From Hyphomicrobium_A sp964493785 (GTDB lineage: Bacteria > Pseudomonadota > Alphaproteobacteria > Rhizobiales > Hyphomicrobiaceae): DNA of 64,000 bases. The stretch is from positions 37,249-101,248 of the forward strand of contig CAZBPM010000018.1 of the NCBI GenBank assembly GCA_964493785.1. Direction: 5' to 3'. Below the pieces are notes generated by a model. It saw only the letters and a list, made by a program, of their open reading frames with translations. It searched no databases and was not told the DNA's origin. A program made the translations under genes and the position numbers. Below, piece by piece: positions 16,409-24,024 of the stretch; the first letter of the stretch is position 1, and each line of letters opens with the position of its first letter.

Positions 16409-17022
16409 TTGGTGTGTGCCGCGTTCTGCAGCTTCTTGCACTCGTCGTAGCGGAAGCAGCCGACGAGATGATCGTTCACGAGACCGGCTGACTGCATGAA
16501 TGCGTAGACGGTCGTCGGACCGACGAAGCGGAAGCCTTCGCCCTTCAGAAGCTTGGAAATGCGTTTTGATGTCTCGCTCTGCGGCGGAATGTCGGACATT
16601 GCGCGTGCCGCGCGCTGCAGCGGGCCGCCGTCGCCGAGCTCACGCCATAGAAGCTTCTTGAGCGTCGTTCTCTTGCGCAGTTCCAGATACGCCTTGGCGT
16701 TGTCGATGGTCGCCTCGATCTTCGCGCGGTTGCGGACGATGCCTTCGTCGGCCATCAGGCGCGCGATGTCTTTGGCGCCATAGGCGGCAATGGCTTCGGT
16801 ATCGAATTGATGGAAGGCGCGGCGAAAGTTCTCTCGCTTGCGCAGGATGGTGATCCAGGACAGGCCGGCCTGGAAGCCTTCGAGCACGAGCTTTTCGAAG
16901 ATGGCGCGGTCGGTCTTCAGCGGCACGCCCCACTCGGTGTCGTGGTAGCGCTGATAGTCCGCGTCATTGCCGGCCCAGGGGCAGCGCGCGAGATCGTGCA
17001 TTTTCGGCGTCGACCTCGTCAT
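16405..17022 (-). CDS. tag: DNA-3-methyladenine glycosylase I
   Basis: A 205-residue base-excision repair enzyme removing N3-methyladenine from alkylated DNA. It aligns along its length with Tag: RCPWAGNDADYQRYHDTEWGVP, FEKLVLEGFQAGLSWITIL, KRENFRRAFHQFD, FRFVGPTTVYAFMQSAGLVNDH. Zinc ligands Cys and His are retained at both ends (RCPW, and NDHLVGCFRYDEC). The ATG at 17022 forms an ATGA overlap with the ygfZ stop, which fixes the start and suggests an operon ygfZ-tag-HD hydrolase. Confidence 0.95.
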   Translation of the reverse strand: MTRSTPKMHDLARCPWAGNDADYQRYHDTEWGVPLKTDRAIFEKLVLEGFQAGLSWITILRKRENFRRAFHQFDTEAIAAYGAKDIARLMADEGIVRNRAKIEATIDNAKAYLELRKRTTLKKLLWRELGDGGPLQRAARAMSDIPPQSETSKRISKLLKGEGFRFVGPTTVYAFMQSAGLVNDHLVGCFRYDECKKLQNAAHTK

Positions 17023-17921
17023 GCGGTCGTTCCTGCAGATTTTGCATCGAGTGAGAAGGTCGCCCATGAGGGCAGCTCGATTTCTATCTCGACATCGCCA
17101 GCGCGCAAAACTTCGCCTTTGGCTTTGAATTCGGCGACGCGGTCGATGCGGATCTCGGCCAGTCCGCGATTGCCTGCCGTCGATCCGAGCTTTCCTATTT
17201 CTACACCGGCAGCACTGATTGGTGCGCCCGTTGCGGGAAGCGCGGCGTGTGCAAGCACGGGGACAATCCTGCGACGCGCGGTGCCGCGGTTCTGCATGCG
17301 AGAGACGACCTCCTGGCCGACGTAGCAGCCTTTCTCGAACGAGACGCCGTGGAGCTGGTCGAACAAGGCTTCGTGGGGGAAGGCATCACCAAAGGCATAG
17401 TCGCGCCCTCCCTCGGGTACGCCGAGGCCGATGCGGTGTGCGTGGTATTCTTCCTGGGTGGCGCTGTCGCTGGACGGATCGCCGCCGAGAGCCCAATCGG
17501 AGCGCAGCGTTGTCAGCTCGCGGTAGCCAAGGCCCGGCAAGCGAGGATCGGCGAACCAGACGGGCGGGGTGCCCTCACCGCGTGGGGCGTATTCCCCTCC
17601 CCAGATCGCGGCGATGGTGTAGTCGGGCGAGGCGTCGGTGATCTCGACCTTGGAGCGGAGCTTATACATCTTTAGCCGAGCGGCGAGTTCCGCCGATTTG
17701 GCGCGCGACGTCTCGAGGCAGAAGCCTTCCGGCGTGGCCACTACGAAGAAATCGAACAGGATTTTACCCTGAGGACTAAGCAAACCCGCATGGAGTGCGG
17801 GTTGGCTATCGCTTAAGTCCATGTCGTTGGTGATGATACCCTGCAGAAAGTGGCGCGCGTCCTCGCCATTGACGGTGACGACGCCTCGATCCGGAAGAAG
17901 CGCTATCTTGGTGTCGGCCAT
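17019..17921 (-). CDS. ygfZ: Folate-binding protein YgfZ
   Basis: A 300-residue GcvT-like protein that assists assembly or repair of certain Fe-S enzymes in a folate-dependent way. The family-defining K-G-C-Y-x-G-Q-E motif is present as FEKGCYVGQEVVSRMQNRG. The N terminus has GVVTVNGEDARHFLQGIITND. The ATG at 17921 follows GGAGCGGGGAA. First gene of a coupled three-gene unit with tag and an HD hydrolase; pyrC is divergent, 98 bases away. Confidence 0.93.
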   Translation of the reverse strand: MADTKIALLPDRGVVTVNGEDARHFLQGIITNDMDLSDSQPALHAGLLSPQGKILFDFFVVATPEGFCLETSRAKSAELAARLKMYKLRSKVEITDASPDYTIAAIWGGEYAPRGEGTPPVWFADPRLPGLGYRELTTLRSDWALGGDPSSDSATQEEYHAHRIGLGVPEGGRDYAFGDAFPHEALFDQLHGVSFEKGCYVGQEVVSRMQNRGTARRRIVPVLAHAALPATGAPISAAGVEIGKLGSTAGNRGLAEIRIDRVAEFKAKGEVLRAGDVEIEIELPSWATFSLDAKSAGTTA

Positions 17922-18019
17922 GGTTCCCCGCTCCGGTTGCAACCGGTGACCGTTTTACGTATGCGGGGCGCGGGCCGGAGGCAAGCCGCGGTACGGTCCG
18001 GAGCAGATCCAGGAGCCCC

Positions 18020-19351
18020 ATGAGCCAGACGTTCGACCTGATCCTCAAAGGCGGCACCGTCGTCAATCACGACGGAGTCGGTCAGCGCGATGTAGGCATC
18101 CGCGCAGGGCGAATAGCAGCGATCGGCAGCCTTGATGCGGGCAGCGCAGGCGAGGTCGTCGACGCCAAGGGGCTGCACATCCTGCCGGGCGTGATCGACA
18201 CGCAGGTGCATTTCCGCGAGCCGGGCCTGGAGCACAAGGAAGACCTGGAGACGGGATCGCGCGGCGCGGTGCTCGGCGGTGTGACGGCGGTGTTCGAGAT
18301 GCCCAACACAAAACCGCTGACGACGACGGCGGAGCGGCTCGCCGACAAGGTCGCGCGGGCGCGCAATCGGATGTTCTGTGACTTTGCTTTCTACGTCGGC
18401 GGTACGCGCGAGAACATCGATGAGATCCCAACGCTGGAGAAGCTCGAGGGTTCGGCCGGCATCAAGGTGTTCATGGGATCGTCGACCGGTGATCTGCTGG
18501 TGGATGACGAGGCCTCGCTCGATCGCATCATCGGTGCGATCAGCCGGCGTGCGGCATTCCATTCCGAGGACGAGGCGCGGCTGATCGAGCGCATGCATGT
18601 CCGGCGCGCGGGCGATCCGTCATCGCACCCGGAATGGCGCGATGAGGAAGCGGCGATGATATCGACGCGCCGTCTCGTGCGCTTGGCCGAGAAGCATAAG
18701 CGGCGCGTGCACGTGCTGCACGTTTCGACGGCGGCGGAGATGGAGTTTCTTGCCGAGCACAAGGACTGGGCGAGCGTCGAGGTGACGCCGCATCACCTGA
18801 CGCTTGTTGCTCCGGAGTGCTACGAGACGCTTGGCACCTACGCCCAGATGAATCCGCCGGTGCGCGAGGAAAGACACCGGCAGAGAGTCTGGCAGGGGCT
18901 GGCCGAGGGCGTCGTCGACGTGCTGGGTTCTGATCATGCGCCGCATACGCGCGAGGAAAAGGACCATGCTTATCCCGCGTCGCATTCGGGCATGACCGGC
19001 GTGCAGACGCTGGTGCCGGTGATGCTCGATCACGTCAATGCGGGGAGACTTTCGTTAGAGCGTTTCGTCGATCTGACGAGCCATGGCCCGCAGCGGCTGT
19101 TCGGCATTCGCAGCAAGGGGCGCATCGCGGTTGGATACGACGCCGATTTCACGATCGTCGATATGAAGCGCGAGGAAGTGATCACCCACGACCAGGTGGC
19201 GAGCCGCGCGGGCTGGACGCCGTATCACGGCAAGCCGGTGAAGGGCTGGCCCGTTGGCACGTTCGTGCGCGGGCGCCGCGTCATGTGGGAAGGCGAGATC
19301 CTAGGCGCAGCGCACGGCGCGCCGGTTGGCTTCCTCGAAGGTGGCAGCTGA
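18020..19351 (+). CDS. pyrC: Dihydroorotase
   Basis: A 443-residue amidohydrolase closing carbamoyl aspartate to dihydroorotate in pyrimidine synthesis. Zinc-site features appear in order: LPGVIDTQVHFREPG, the carbamylated-lysine segment AGIKVFMGSSTGD, VHVLHVSTAAEM, VEVTPHHLTL and LGSDHAPHTREEK. This long class-I type form is the usual one in Rhizobiales. The start is supported by AGGAG. Hydantoinase/allantoinase relatives share the fold, but motif order and length favour dihydroorotase. Confidence 0.9.
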   Translation: MSQTFDLILKGGTVVNHDGVGQRDVGIRAGRIAAIGSLDAGSAGEVVDAKGLHILPGVIDTQVHFREPGLEHKEDLETGSRGAVLGGVTAVFEMPNTKPLTTTAERLADKVARARNRMFCDFAFYVGGTRENIDEIPTLEKLEGSAGIKVFMGSSTGDLLVDDEASLDRIIGAISRRAAFHSEDEARLIERMHVRRAGDPSSHPEWRDEEAAMISTRRLVRLAEKHKRRVHVLHVSTAAEMEFLAEHKDWASVEVTPHHLTLVAPECYETLGTYAQMNPPVREERHRQRVWQGLAEGVVDVLGSDHAPHTREEKDHAYPASHSGMTGVQTLVPVMLDHVNAGRLSLERFVDLTSHGPQRLFGIRSKGRIAVGYDADFTIVDMKREEVITHDQVASRAGWTPYHGKPVKGWPVGTFVRGRRVMWEGEILGAAHGAPVGFLEGGS

Positions 19352-19362
19352 CTCATCGTTGC

Positions 19363-19446
19363 GATCCCGGCAACAGATGCCGGGATCGATGGTGCGGCTT
19401 GGACCTGAGCTCGCGGTGAGATGGATCCCGGGACTAGCCCCGGGAT
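19363..19446. terminator. Two palindromes between convergent pyrC and L,D-transpeptidase genes
   Basis: Two hairpins: GATCCCGGCA (19363-19372) with TGCCGGGATC (19378-19387), and ATCCCGGG (19425-19432) with CCCGGGAT (19439-19446). The shared GATCCCGG core and location between convergent genes suggest repetitive (REP-like) elements that may also end transcription from both sides. Confidence 0.6.
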
Positions 19447-19470
19447 AACAGCTGACAACGGGTCGATCGC

Positions 19471-20364
19471 CTACAGCGGGTCGCGCCAGCGATCGTAGCG
19501 TTCATACCTCTCGTAGCGTCCGTAGCGGCCATACGGGCTGTACGGCGCGTAGCGATCGTAACGCGGAGCGTATTGCGGCTCGCTGTCGTACGGATCGTCT
19601 TCTGGCTCGGCGCGGGCGTAGGGATCGCCATCATCTTCAGGCTGCGCGACTGTACGTGGCTGCGGCGCAGTCCGCGCGGCGACTGCGCTTCCCGGCAGGC
19701 GCTTGACGACCGTGACGGACGTTCCGACATCGGCGAGCGAAGCCAGATGCAGCACGTGCTCGTTCATCATGCGGAAGCAGCCGGACGATGCAGCACGCCC
19801 GATGCTCTTCGGATCGTTGGTGCCATGAATGCGATAGAGCGTGTTGCCGAGATAAAGCGCCATCGCCCCGAGAGGATTTTTCAAGCCGCCGGTCATCTTG
19901 TTAGGGAGGCGCCGGTCGCGTGCCAGCATTTCCTTCGGCGGATGCCAGTCGGGCCAGGCCTGCTTGCGGCTCACGACCTCGGTGCCCGTCCACGAGAAGC
20001 CCTCACGGCCGACGGAGATCGGATACTGATAGGCCTCGGACGACGACAGCACGTAATAGAGCGTGCGGCCTTCGCTATCGATGACGATCGAGCCGGGCGC
20101 GTAGCTGCTCGCGAACACGACCTTCGGTGGTGCGGCAGGGGCGATTGCCGGGCGCGCGCCGCCGCTACGGGTGATGGGCTGGCGCTGGGCGTTGTTGTCA
20201 TAGCCCCAGTCGCCGTAGCCCCATTGCGGCTGGCGTTCGCGCTGGCGCTGTTCCCAGAAAGGACGACGGCCATAATTCTCCTGACCATAAAACTGAGCGA
20301 ACGCCGGTGCTGCTTCGCTCGCGGTAATTGCCGCTGCGGCGATGACGGCTACGCGCCAAGACAT
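19471..20364 (-). CDS. L,D-transpeptidase (YkuD domain) with Tyr/Arg-rich tail
   Basis: A 297-residue periplasmic enzyme of the ErfK/YbiS/YkuD type that makes 3-3 peptidoglycan cross-links or anchors proteins to peptidoglycan. A signal peptide (MSWRVAVIAAAAITASEAAPAFAQ) precedes a Gln/Arg-rich linker. The catalytic domain holds the motif HGTNDPKSIGRAASSGCFRM, with active-site His and Cys in the expected HGxx...SxGCxRM frame. The last 50 residues are unusual: acidic (EPEDDPYDSEP), then YDRYAPYSPYGRYGRYERY repeats. The ATG at 20364 follows GGAGGG, and an upstream Met at 20385 is less likely. Confidence 0.9.
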   Translation of the reverse strand: MSWRVAVIAAAAITASEAAPAFAQFYGQENYGRRPFWEQRQRERQPQWGYGDWGYDNNAQRQPITRSGGARPAIAPAAPPKVVFASSYAPGSIVIDSEGRTLYYVLSSSEAYQYPISVGREGFSWTGTEVVSRKQAWPDWHPPKEMLARDRRLPNKMTGGLKNPLGAMALYLGNTLYRIHGTNDPKSIGRAASSGCFRMMNEHVLHLASLADVGTSVTVVKRLPGSAVAARTAPQPRTVAQPEDDGDPYARAEPEDDPYDSEPQYAPRYDRYAPYSPYGRYGRYERYERYDRWRDPL

Positions 20365-20466
20365 GAAATTCCCTCCGGCTGCCACGCCCTACATCTGGGG
20401 CCTAGCTGGCGCATGACAAGCGGCGGACGGGTAATTTATTAATGGCAGCGGCGGCTTCAGCGGCAA

Positions 20467-21063
20467 TCATTCTGACTTCTTGAAAGAGTGCCAAGTTCCG
20501 TCGGCGCCGATGGTGAGCCGCCATGATGTCCACTTTTTCTTTTCGCGCATCGCCTTTGCTTCGGCGGGGCCGACAAGGGTCAGCAACTCCACCTCCTGGG
20601 CCGGAGTGAGCTGATCGAGCCGCATCTCTGCGAGGTAAGGCCAAACGTAGATGATGTTGTTTTCAAGGTCCTGGCCCATCGGCAGCTCGGCGGGGTGCAG
20701 AGCCAGGATCTTGGCAAGCGCGGCAAGAATCTCGCGGCCGTTGCCATCGCCGGAGGTGCGCTTCCAGAAGGCGATGGCGTCCTCGCCGGCAGGCGCCGAC
20801 ACTTCGGGCTTGATCTCGTTCCAGTCGAAGGGCTCGCGAAGATCCTCAATCTCGCCTGAATGCGTTGCCGAGAGGATCGCCTGACGCATCTCCTCGACCT
20901 GCGCAGGCAGGGGGCCGGGGTCGTCCTGCGGCTTGCGTTGCTTTTTCGCAGGCGTGGGGCGGGAAGCTGTTTCCTCGTTGGCTGCTTGACGCTGCAGCGC
21001 GGCTGCCGGGCTCGGCGCATGGACAATGCCGAGCACCACCAGTACCAATACTGCCAAACCCAT
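20467..21063 (-). CDS. Exported hypothetical protein
   Basis: A 198-residue protein of unknown function. The start at 21063 gives a signal peptide, MGLAVLVLVVLGIVHAPSPAAA, followed by a Lys/Pro-rich stretch (RPTPAKKQRKPQDDPGPLP) and a folded region containing PFDWNEIKPEV, AIAFWKRTSGDGNG, NNIIYVWPYLAEM and WRLTIGADGTWHSFKK. The frame stays open to 21366, but that part runs against the divergent LysE gene and reads as low-complexity Pro/Met/Arg. Alphaproteobacterial homologues are likely, but I cannot name a family. Confidence 0.65.
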   Translation of the reverse strand: MGLAVLVLVVLGIVHAPSPAAALQRQAANEETASRPTPAKKQRKPQDDPGPLPAQVEEMRQAILSATHSGEIEDLREPFDWNEIKPEVSAPAGEDAIAFWKRTSGDGNGREILAALAKILALHPAELPMGQDLENNIIYVWPYLAEMRLDQLTPAQEVELLTLVGPAEAKAMREKKKWTSWRLTIGADGTWHSFKKSE

Positions 21064-21163
21064 TCGATGCGCCGTAGCGACTGACGAGATCAGAAAGCTG
21101 CGGCTCTGCGTGGGAAAAACACCGGCTGCTTGCGGCGCGCAGCGGACCGGCAAAGGAAGGTGC

Positions 21164-21829
21164 ATGGATTTTCTGCCCAATCCGCTCATCATACCCGTCG
21201 GCATCATCATTGGAATTCTTGTCGCCGCCCCAGTCGGTCCCGTCAACGTTCTGTGCATCCAGCGGGCGATCGCGCGCGGATTTTGGGGAGGCATTGCGGC
21301 AGGCATCGGGGCGATGCTCGGCGACGGCCTCATTGCGCTATGCGCGGCGCTGGGCGTTGGAGCCATATCGGGTGCGGTGCAGGATCATCGCACAGCCATC
21401 CAAGTGGCCGGCGGCCTGGTGCTGATGACGTTCGGTGCCAAGCTCTACCTTGCGCCGCCGCAGGTCACCGCGGTCGAGACGGTGGAGGGGCGGGCAGAGA
21501 CGCTGCGCGACTTCGCATGGGATATTCCGCAGACGTTCCTGCTGACCATCACAAATCCAGGCGCAGTGCTGGGCCTGTTCGCGATTTTTGGCGGCGTGTC
21601 GACGTTCGTCGAGGTGGACAGCTACATCGACGCGCTGACGATCGTCGCGGCGGTGATGGTCGGCAGTCTCGCGTGGTGGGTATCGCTATCGCATCTCATC
21701 GCGCGATTCCGGCACAGGCTCAGCCTCGAGCGGCTGATGCTGGTCAACCGGATCGCGGGTGTGCTGCTCGTCGTCTTCGGCGTTCTGCTGATTGGGGAAG
21801 TCGTTGGCAAGCGCTTCGGCCTGCTGTGA
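21164..21829 (+). CDS. LysE-family translocator
   Basis: A 221-residue inner-membrane exporter of the LysE/RhtB superfamily, which exports amino acids or related metabolites. The N-terminal signature is AAPVGPVNVLCIQRAIARGFWGG (early part shown to be PVGP), followed by hydrophobic helices, FLLTITNPGAVLGLFAIF in the middle and a final helix IAGVLLVVFGVLLIGEVV. About six membrane helices are apparent. The ATG at 21164 follows AAAGGAAGG; an upstream frame extension is rejected because it lies in the divergent gene's leader. Substrate unknown. Confidence 0.88.
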   Translation: MDFLPNPLIIPVGIIIGILVAAPVGPVNVLCIQRAIARGFWGGIAAGIGAMLGDGLIALCAALGVGAISGAVQDHRTAIQVAGGLVLMTFGAKLYLAPPQVTAVETVEGRAETLRDFAWDIPQTFLLTITNPGAVLGLFAIFGGVSTFVEVDSYIDALTIVAAVMVGSLAWWVSLSHLIARFRHRLSLERLMLVNRIAGVLLVVFGVLLIGEVVGKRFGLL

Positions 21830-21853
21830 GGCCGAACGCAGCTGCACCGACGC

Positions 21854-22099
21854 CTATTGGCGCGTGTGGTGGAGGGTGAACTCGCCGACGCGGATGCGCC
21901 GCTCGAGTCCCTGAGCCAGCTTCACGACGGCTTCTTCGCCGTATTGCCCTACGAGGTCGGTCAGGGCCGTGAAGAGCGCTGCGTAAGCCATCTGCTCGTT
22001 GGGAACACCGGCTTCGGTGCCCTCGTCCCACGCTTCGAGGATCAAGGTCAGCGCGCGGTAGGTGGAGTCGTCAGAGTCTAGACCCTGGAACAGTTGCAT
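21854..22099 (-). CDS. Small hypothetical protein
   Basis: An 81-residue soluble protein of unknown function. The ATG at 22099 is preceded by AAGGGGGAA and chosen over in-frame codons up to 22195. The sequence is mostly helical: STYRALTLILEAWDEGTEAG, QMAYAALFTALTDLVGQYGEEAVVKLA, then ERRIRVGEFTLHH. It is convergent with the LysE gene, 24 bases apart. No motif is visible. Confidence 0.65.
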   Translation of the reverse strand: MQLFQGLDSDDSTYRALTLILEAWDEGTEAGVPNEQMAYAALFTALTDLVGQYGEEAVVKLAQGLERRIRVGEFTLHHTRQ

Positions 22100-22270
22100 T
22101 CGTATTCCCCCTTGCAAGCTTTCGGCACCCCATAAAGCCGTGGCCCGCTCGTGATTGGCTGCGCGATCGTGCACAGCGTCGACGTGCACGTGCATATCAT
22201 GCGTGCGGGGGGTGAAAAGCGCGGGCCACGTTCACAGTAAACTGCGGAGGGGATGGCCGGCGGCCGCGCT

Positions 22271-22672
22271 TCAGGGAACCGAGCGGACTAGGGTATCGGC
22301 GATGGTGGCGCCCTCGGCGACGAAGCGGTTGATCGCGTTCTGAGCAGAAGGGCTGCAGGTGTTATAGGTGCGGCTGTAGCTCTGATAGCCTTTATTGAAG
22401 CTACGGGTGAGCTTGGCCTTGCGCAGCGCTGACGTGCCCTCGCTCTGCAGCAGTTCGGACATGCGATCGCGCCACAGTTGGCCTTCGTCGGCGCCGCAAA
22501 GCTCGCGCAGATAATGCACGGCGCCCAGGATTTCGGACAGGCGGAACAGGCGGTCGTCGTAGGGCTTGGTATCGGGCGCGGCGAACGCGGGCAGGACGAC
22601 AGCCACGAGCATGCAGGCTGCGAGCGGCAGCCGGCGTCGGGCGGAGCTTCGAGTTAGCGTGCTGCCAGTCAT
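22271..22672 (-). CDS. TIGR02301-type exported protein
   Basis: A 133-residue protein of the alphaproteobacterial TIGR02301 type, function unknown. A signal peptide (LPLAACMLVAVVLPAFAAP) is followed by the family features DDRLFRLSEILGAVHYLRELCGADEG, RDRMSELLQSEG, RRSFNKGYQ-like KLTRSFNKGYQSYSRTY and TCSPSAQNAINRFVAEG. Two conserved cysteines probably form a disulfide in the periplasm. Its ATG overlaps the TGA of the NUDIX gene (ATGA), and this pairing is common in the order. Confidence 0.8.
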   Translation of the reverse strand: MTGSTLTRSSARRRLPLAACMLVAVVLPAFAAPDTKPYDDRLFRLSEILGAVHYLRELCGADEGQLWRDRMSELLQSEGTSALRKAKLTRSFNKGYQSYSRTYNTCSPSAQNAINRFVAEGATIADTLVRSVP

Positions 22673-23160
22673 CCGGAGATATTGTACTCGATTCTGGACG
22701 TTCCCGTGGCTTCACTACACCCCGCGGCAAGGAGCCGCCAAGCGTGCTCGATCACGAACTGGGTGCCGTGGGTGAGCTTCAAGTCCTTGACGGCGTCGAG
22801 CGCCACGAAACGAGCTTCGCGGGCATCACCTCGGGCGCGGGGCTCGCCATCATTGGCGCGTCCGAAATACGTGGCGATCACATAGTGCAAAACGACATTG
22901 CCCGCGTCGTCGTGGTCGATGACGTCGTAAACCCCGGCGAGGCCCTCGATTTTGGAGGTGAGGCCGGTTTCCTCCTCGACTTCCCGGCGGGCGGCGTCCT
23001 CGGCCGTCTCGCCCATGCCGATGGAACCGCCAGGCAGGCTCCAGTGCCCTTCATTGGGGCCGCCGTCCCGCTCGATCAGGAGCACGGCCTCGCCGCGGAA
23101 CAGCACGGCGCTGGCGGCGGCTTCTGGGCGCCGGGTGTCCGGCTTTTCCGATTGCGACAT
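22669..23160 (-). CDS. NUDIX hydrolase, ADP-ribose pyrophosphatase-like
   Basis: A 163-residue NUDIX enzyme. The full Nudix box is present: GGSIGMGETAEDAARREVEEETGL fits GX5EX7REUXEEXGU. Upstream VLLIERDGGPNEGHWSLPGG is the standard lead-in. Such enzymes cleave a nucleoside diphosphate linked to another group; the sequence suggests the ADP-ribose or NADH pyrophosphatase side but does not prove it. The ATG at 23160 follows GGGAGAAG. It forms a translationally coupled pair with the TIGR02301 gene and is divergent from the SRAP gene, 41 bases away. Confidence 0.88.
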   Translation of the reverse strand: MSQSEKPDTRRPEAAASAVLFRGEAVLLIERDGGPNEGHWSLPGGSIGMGETAEDAARREVEEETGLTSKIEGLAGVYDVIDHDDAGNVVLHYVIATYFGRANDGEPRARGDAREARFVALDAVKDLKLTHGTQFVIEHAWRLLAAGCSEATGTSRIEYNISG

Positions 23161-23201
23161 CAGTCTTCTCCCGAGCAATGCGAAGCACTACCTTTGGTGG
23201 C

Positions 23202-23888
23202 ATGTGCTCGCGCTATTCCCTGACGTCGCCGCCCGAGGCGGTGCGCGCCTATTTCCGGTATTTAAACGAGGCGGTGTTTCCGCCGCGTTACAATATCGCG
23301 CCCTCGCAGCCGGTCGCCATCGTGCGCGATACGGAGCGGGGCGTGCGGGAGATGGCGCTGGTGCGGTGGGGCCTCATCCCGGGATGGGTAAAGGATCCGC
23401 GGGCTTTCAGAATGCTCATCAACGCCCGCTCCGAAAGTGCGGCCGACAAGCCGTCGTTTCGTGCTGCGCTGCGCCATAAGCGGTGCCTCGTGCCGGCGGA
23501 CGGCTTTTACGAATGGACCGGGGCGGCGGGGGCGAAGCGTCCGCACCTCGTCCGGCCGCGAGGGCATGGGCCGATGGCACTCGCCGGGCTTTATGGAAAC
23601 TGGCTGGGCGCCGACGGCAGCGAGATCGAGACCATGGCCATCCTGACGACGGCCGCGAATTCGACCATGGCACGGCTGCACGATCGCATGCCGGTGATCA
23701 TCGCGCCGGAGCACTTCGACGTTTGGCTCGACTGCCGACCGGGTACGGCGACGCATATCGTCGAACTGCTGGCACCCGCACCGGACGATCTCCTCGAGGT
23801 GAGGCAGGTGAGCCGCAAGCTCAACCACCCGGGCAACGAGGGCCCGGACGTGCAGGAGCCGGTCGCGGTCCAGGACTCACTGATCTAG
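23202..23888 (+). CDS. yedK: SRAP protein (YedK/HMCES-like abasic-site sensor)
   Basis: A 228-residue SOS-response-associated peptidase. YedK/HMCES proteins form a covalent link between Cys2 and abasic sites in single-stranded DNA. Removal of Met exposes the catalytic Cys2 (MCSRYSL), which fixes the start at 23202 rather than the upstream in-frame start at 23178. Other conserved pieces are PRYNIAPSQPV, VRWGLIPGW, LINARSES, GFYEW and the catalytic His in MARLHDRMPVI. No LexA box was confirmed in the short divergent promoter region. Confidence 0.92.
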   Translation: MCSRYSLTSPPEAVRAYFRYLNEAVFPPRYNIAPSQPVAIVRDTERGVREMALVRWGLIPGWVKDPRAFRMLINARSESAADKPSFRAALRHKRCLVPADGFYEWTGAAGAKRPHLVRPRGHGPMALAGLYGNWLGADGSEIETMAILTTAANSTMARLHDRMPVIIAPEHFDVWLDCRPGTATHIVELLAPAPDDLLEVRQVSRKLNHPGNEGPDVQEPVAVQDSLI

Positions 23889-24024
23889 CCATTAACGATG
23901 CGGGCAGGCGTGCAGGGGCGCCGTCATATTGGCGTGCCGCATTCTGCAGTTAGCTGCGCCACCCTCTCGCGGCGGACCGTGTTCGGGGCTAAGCTTGCCG
24001 TGGGCATGGTGAGGAGCATTGCGT

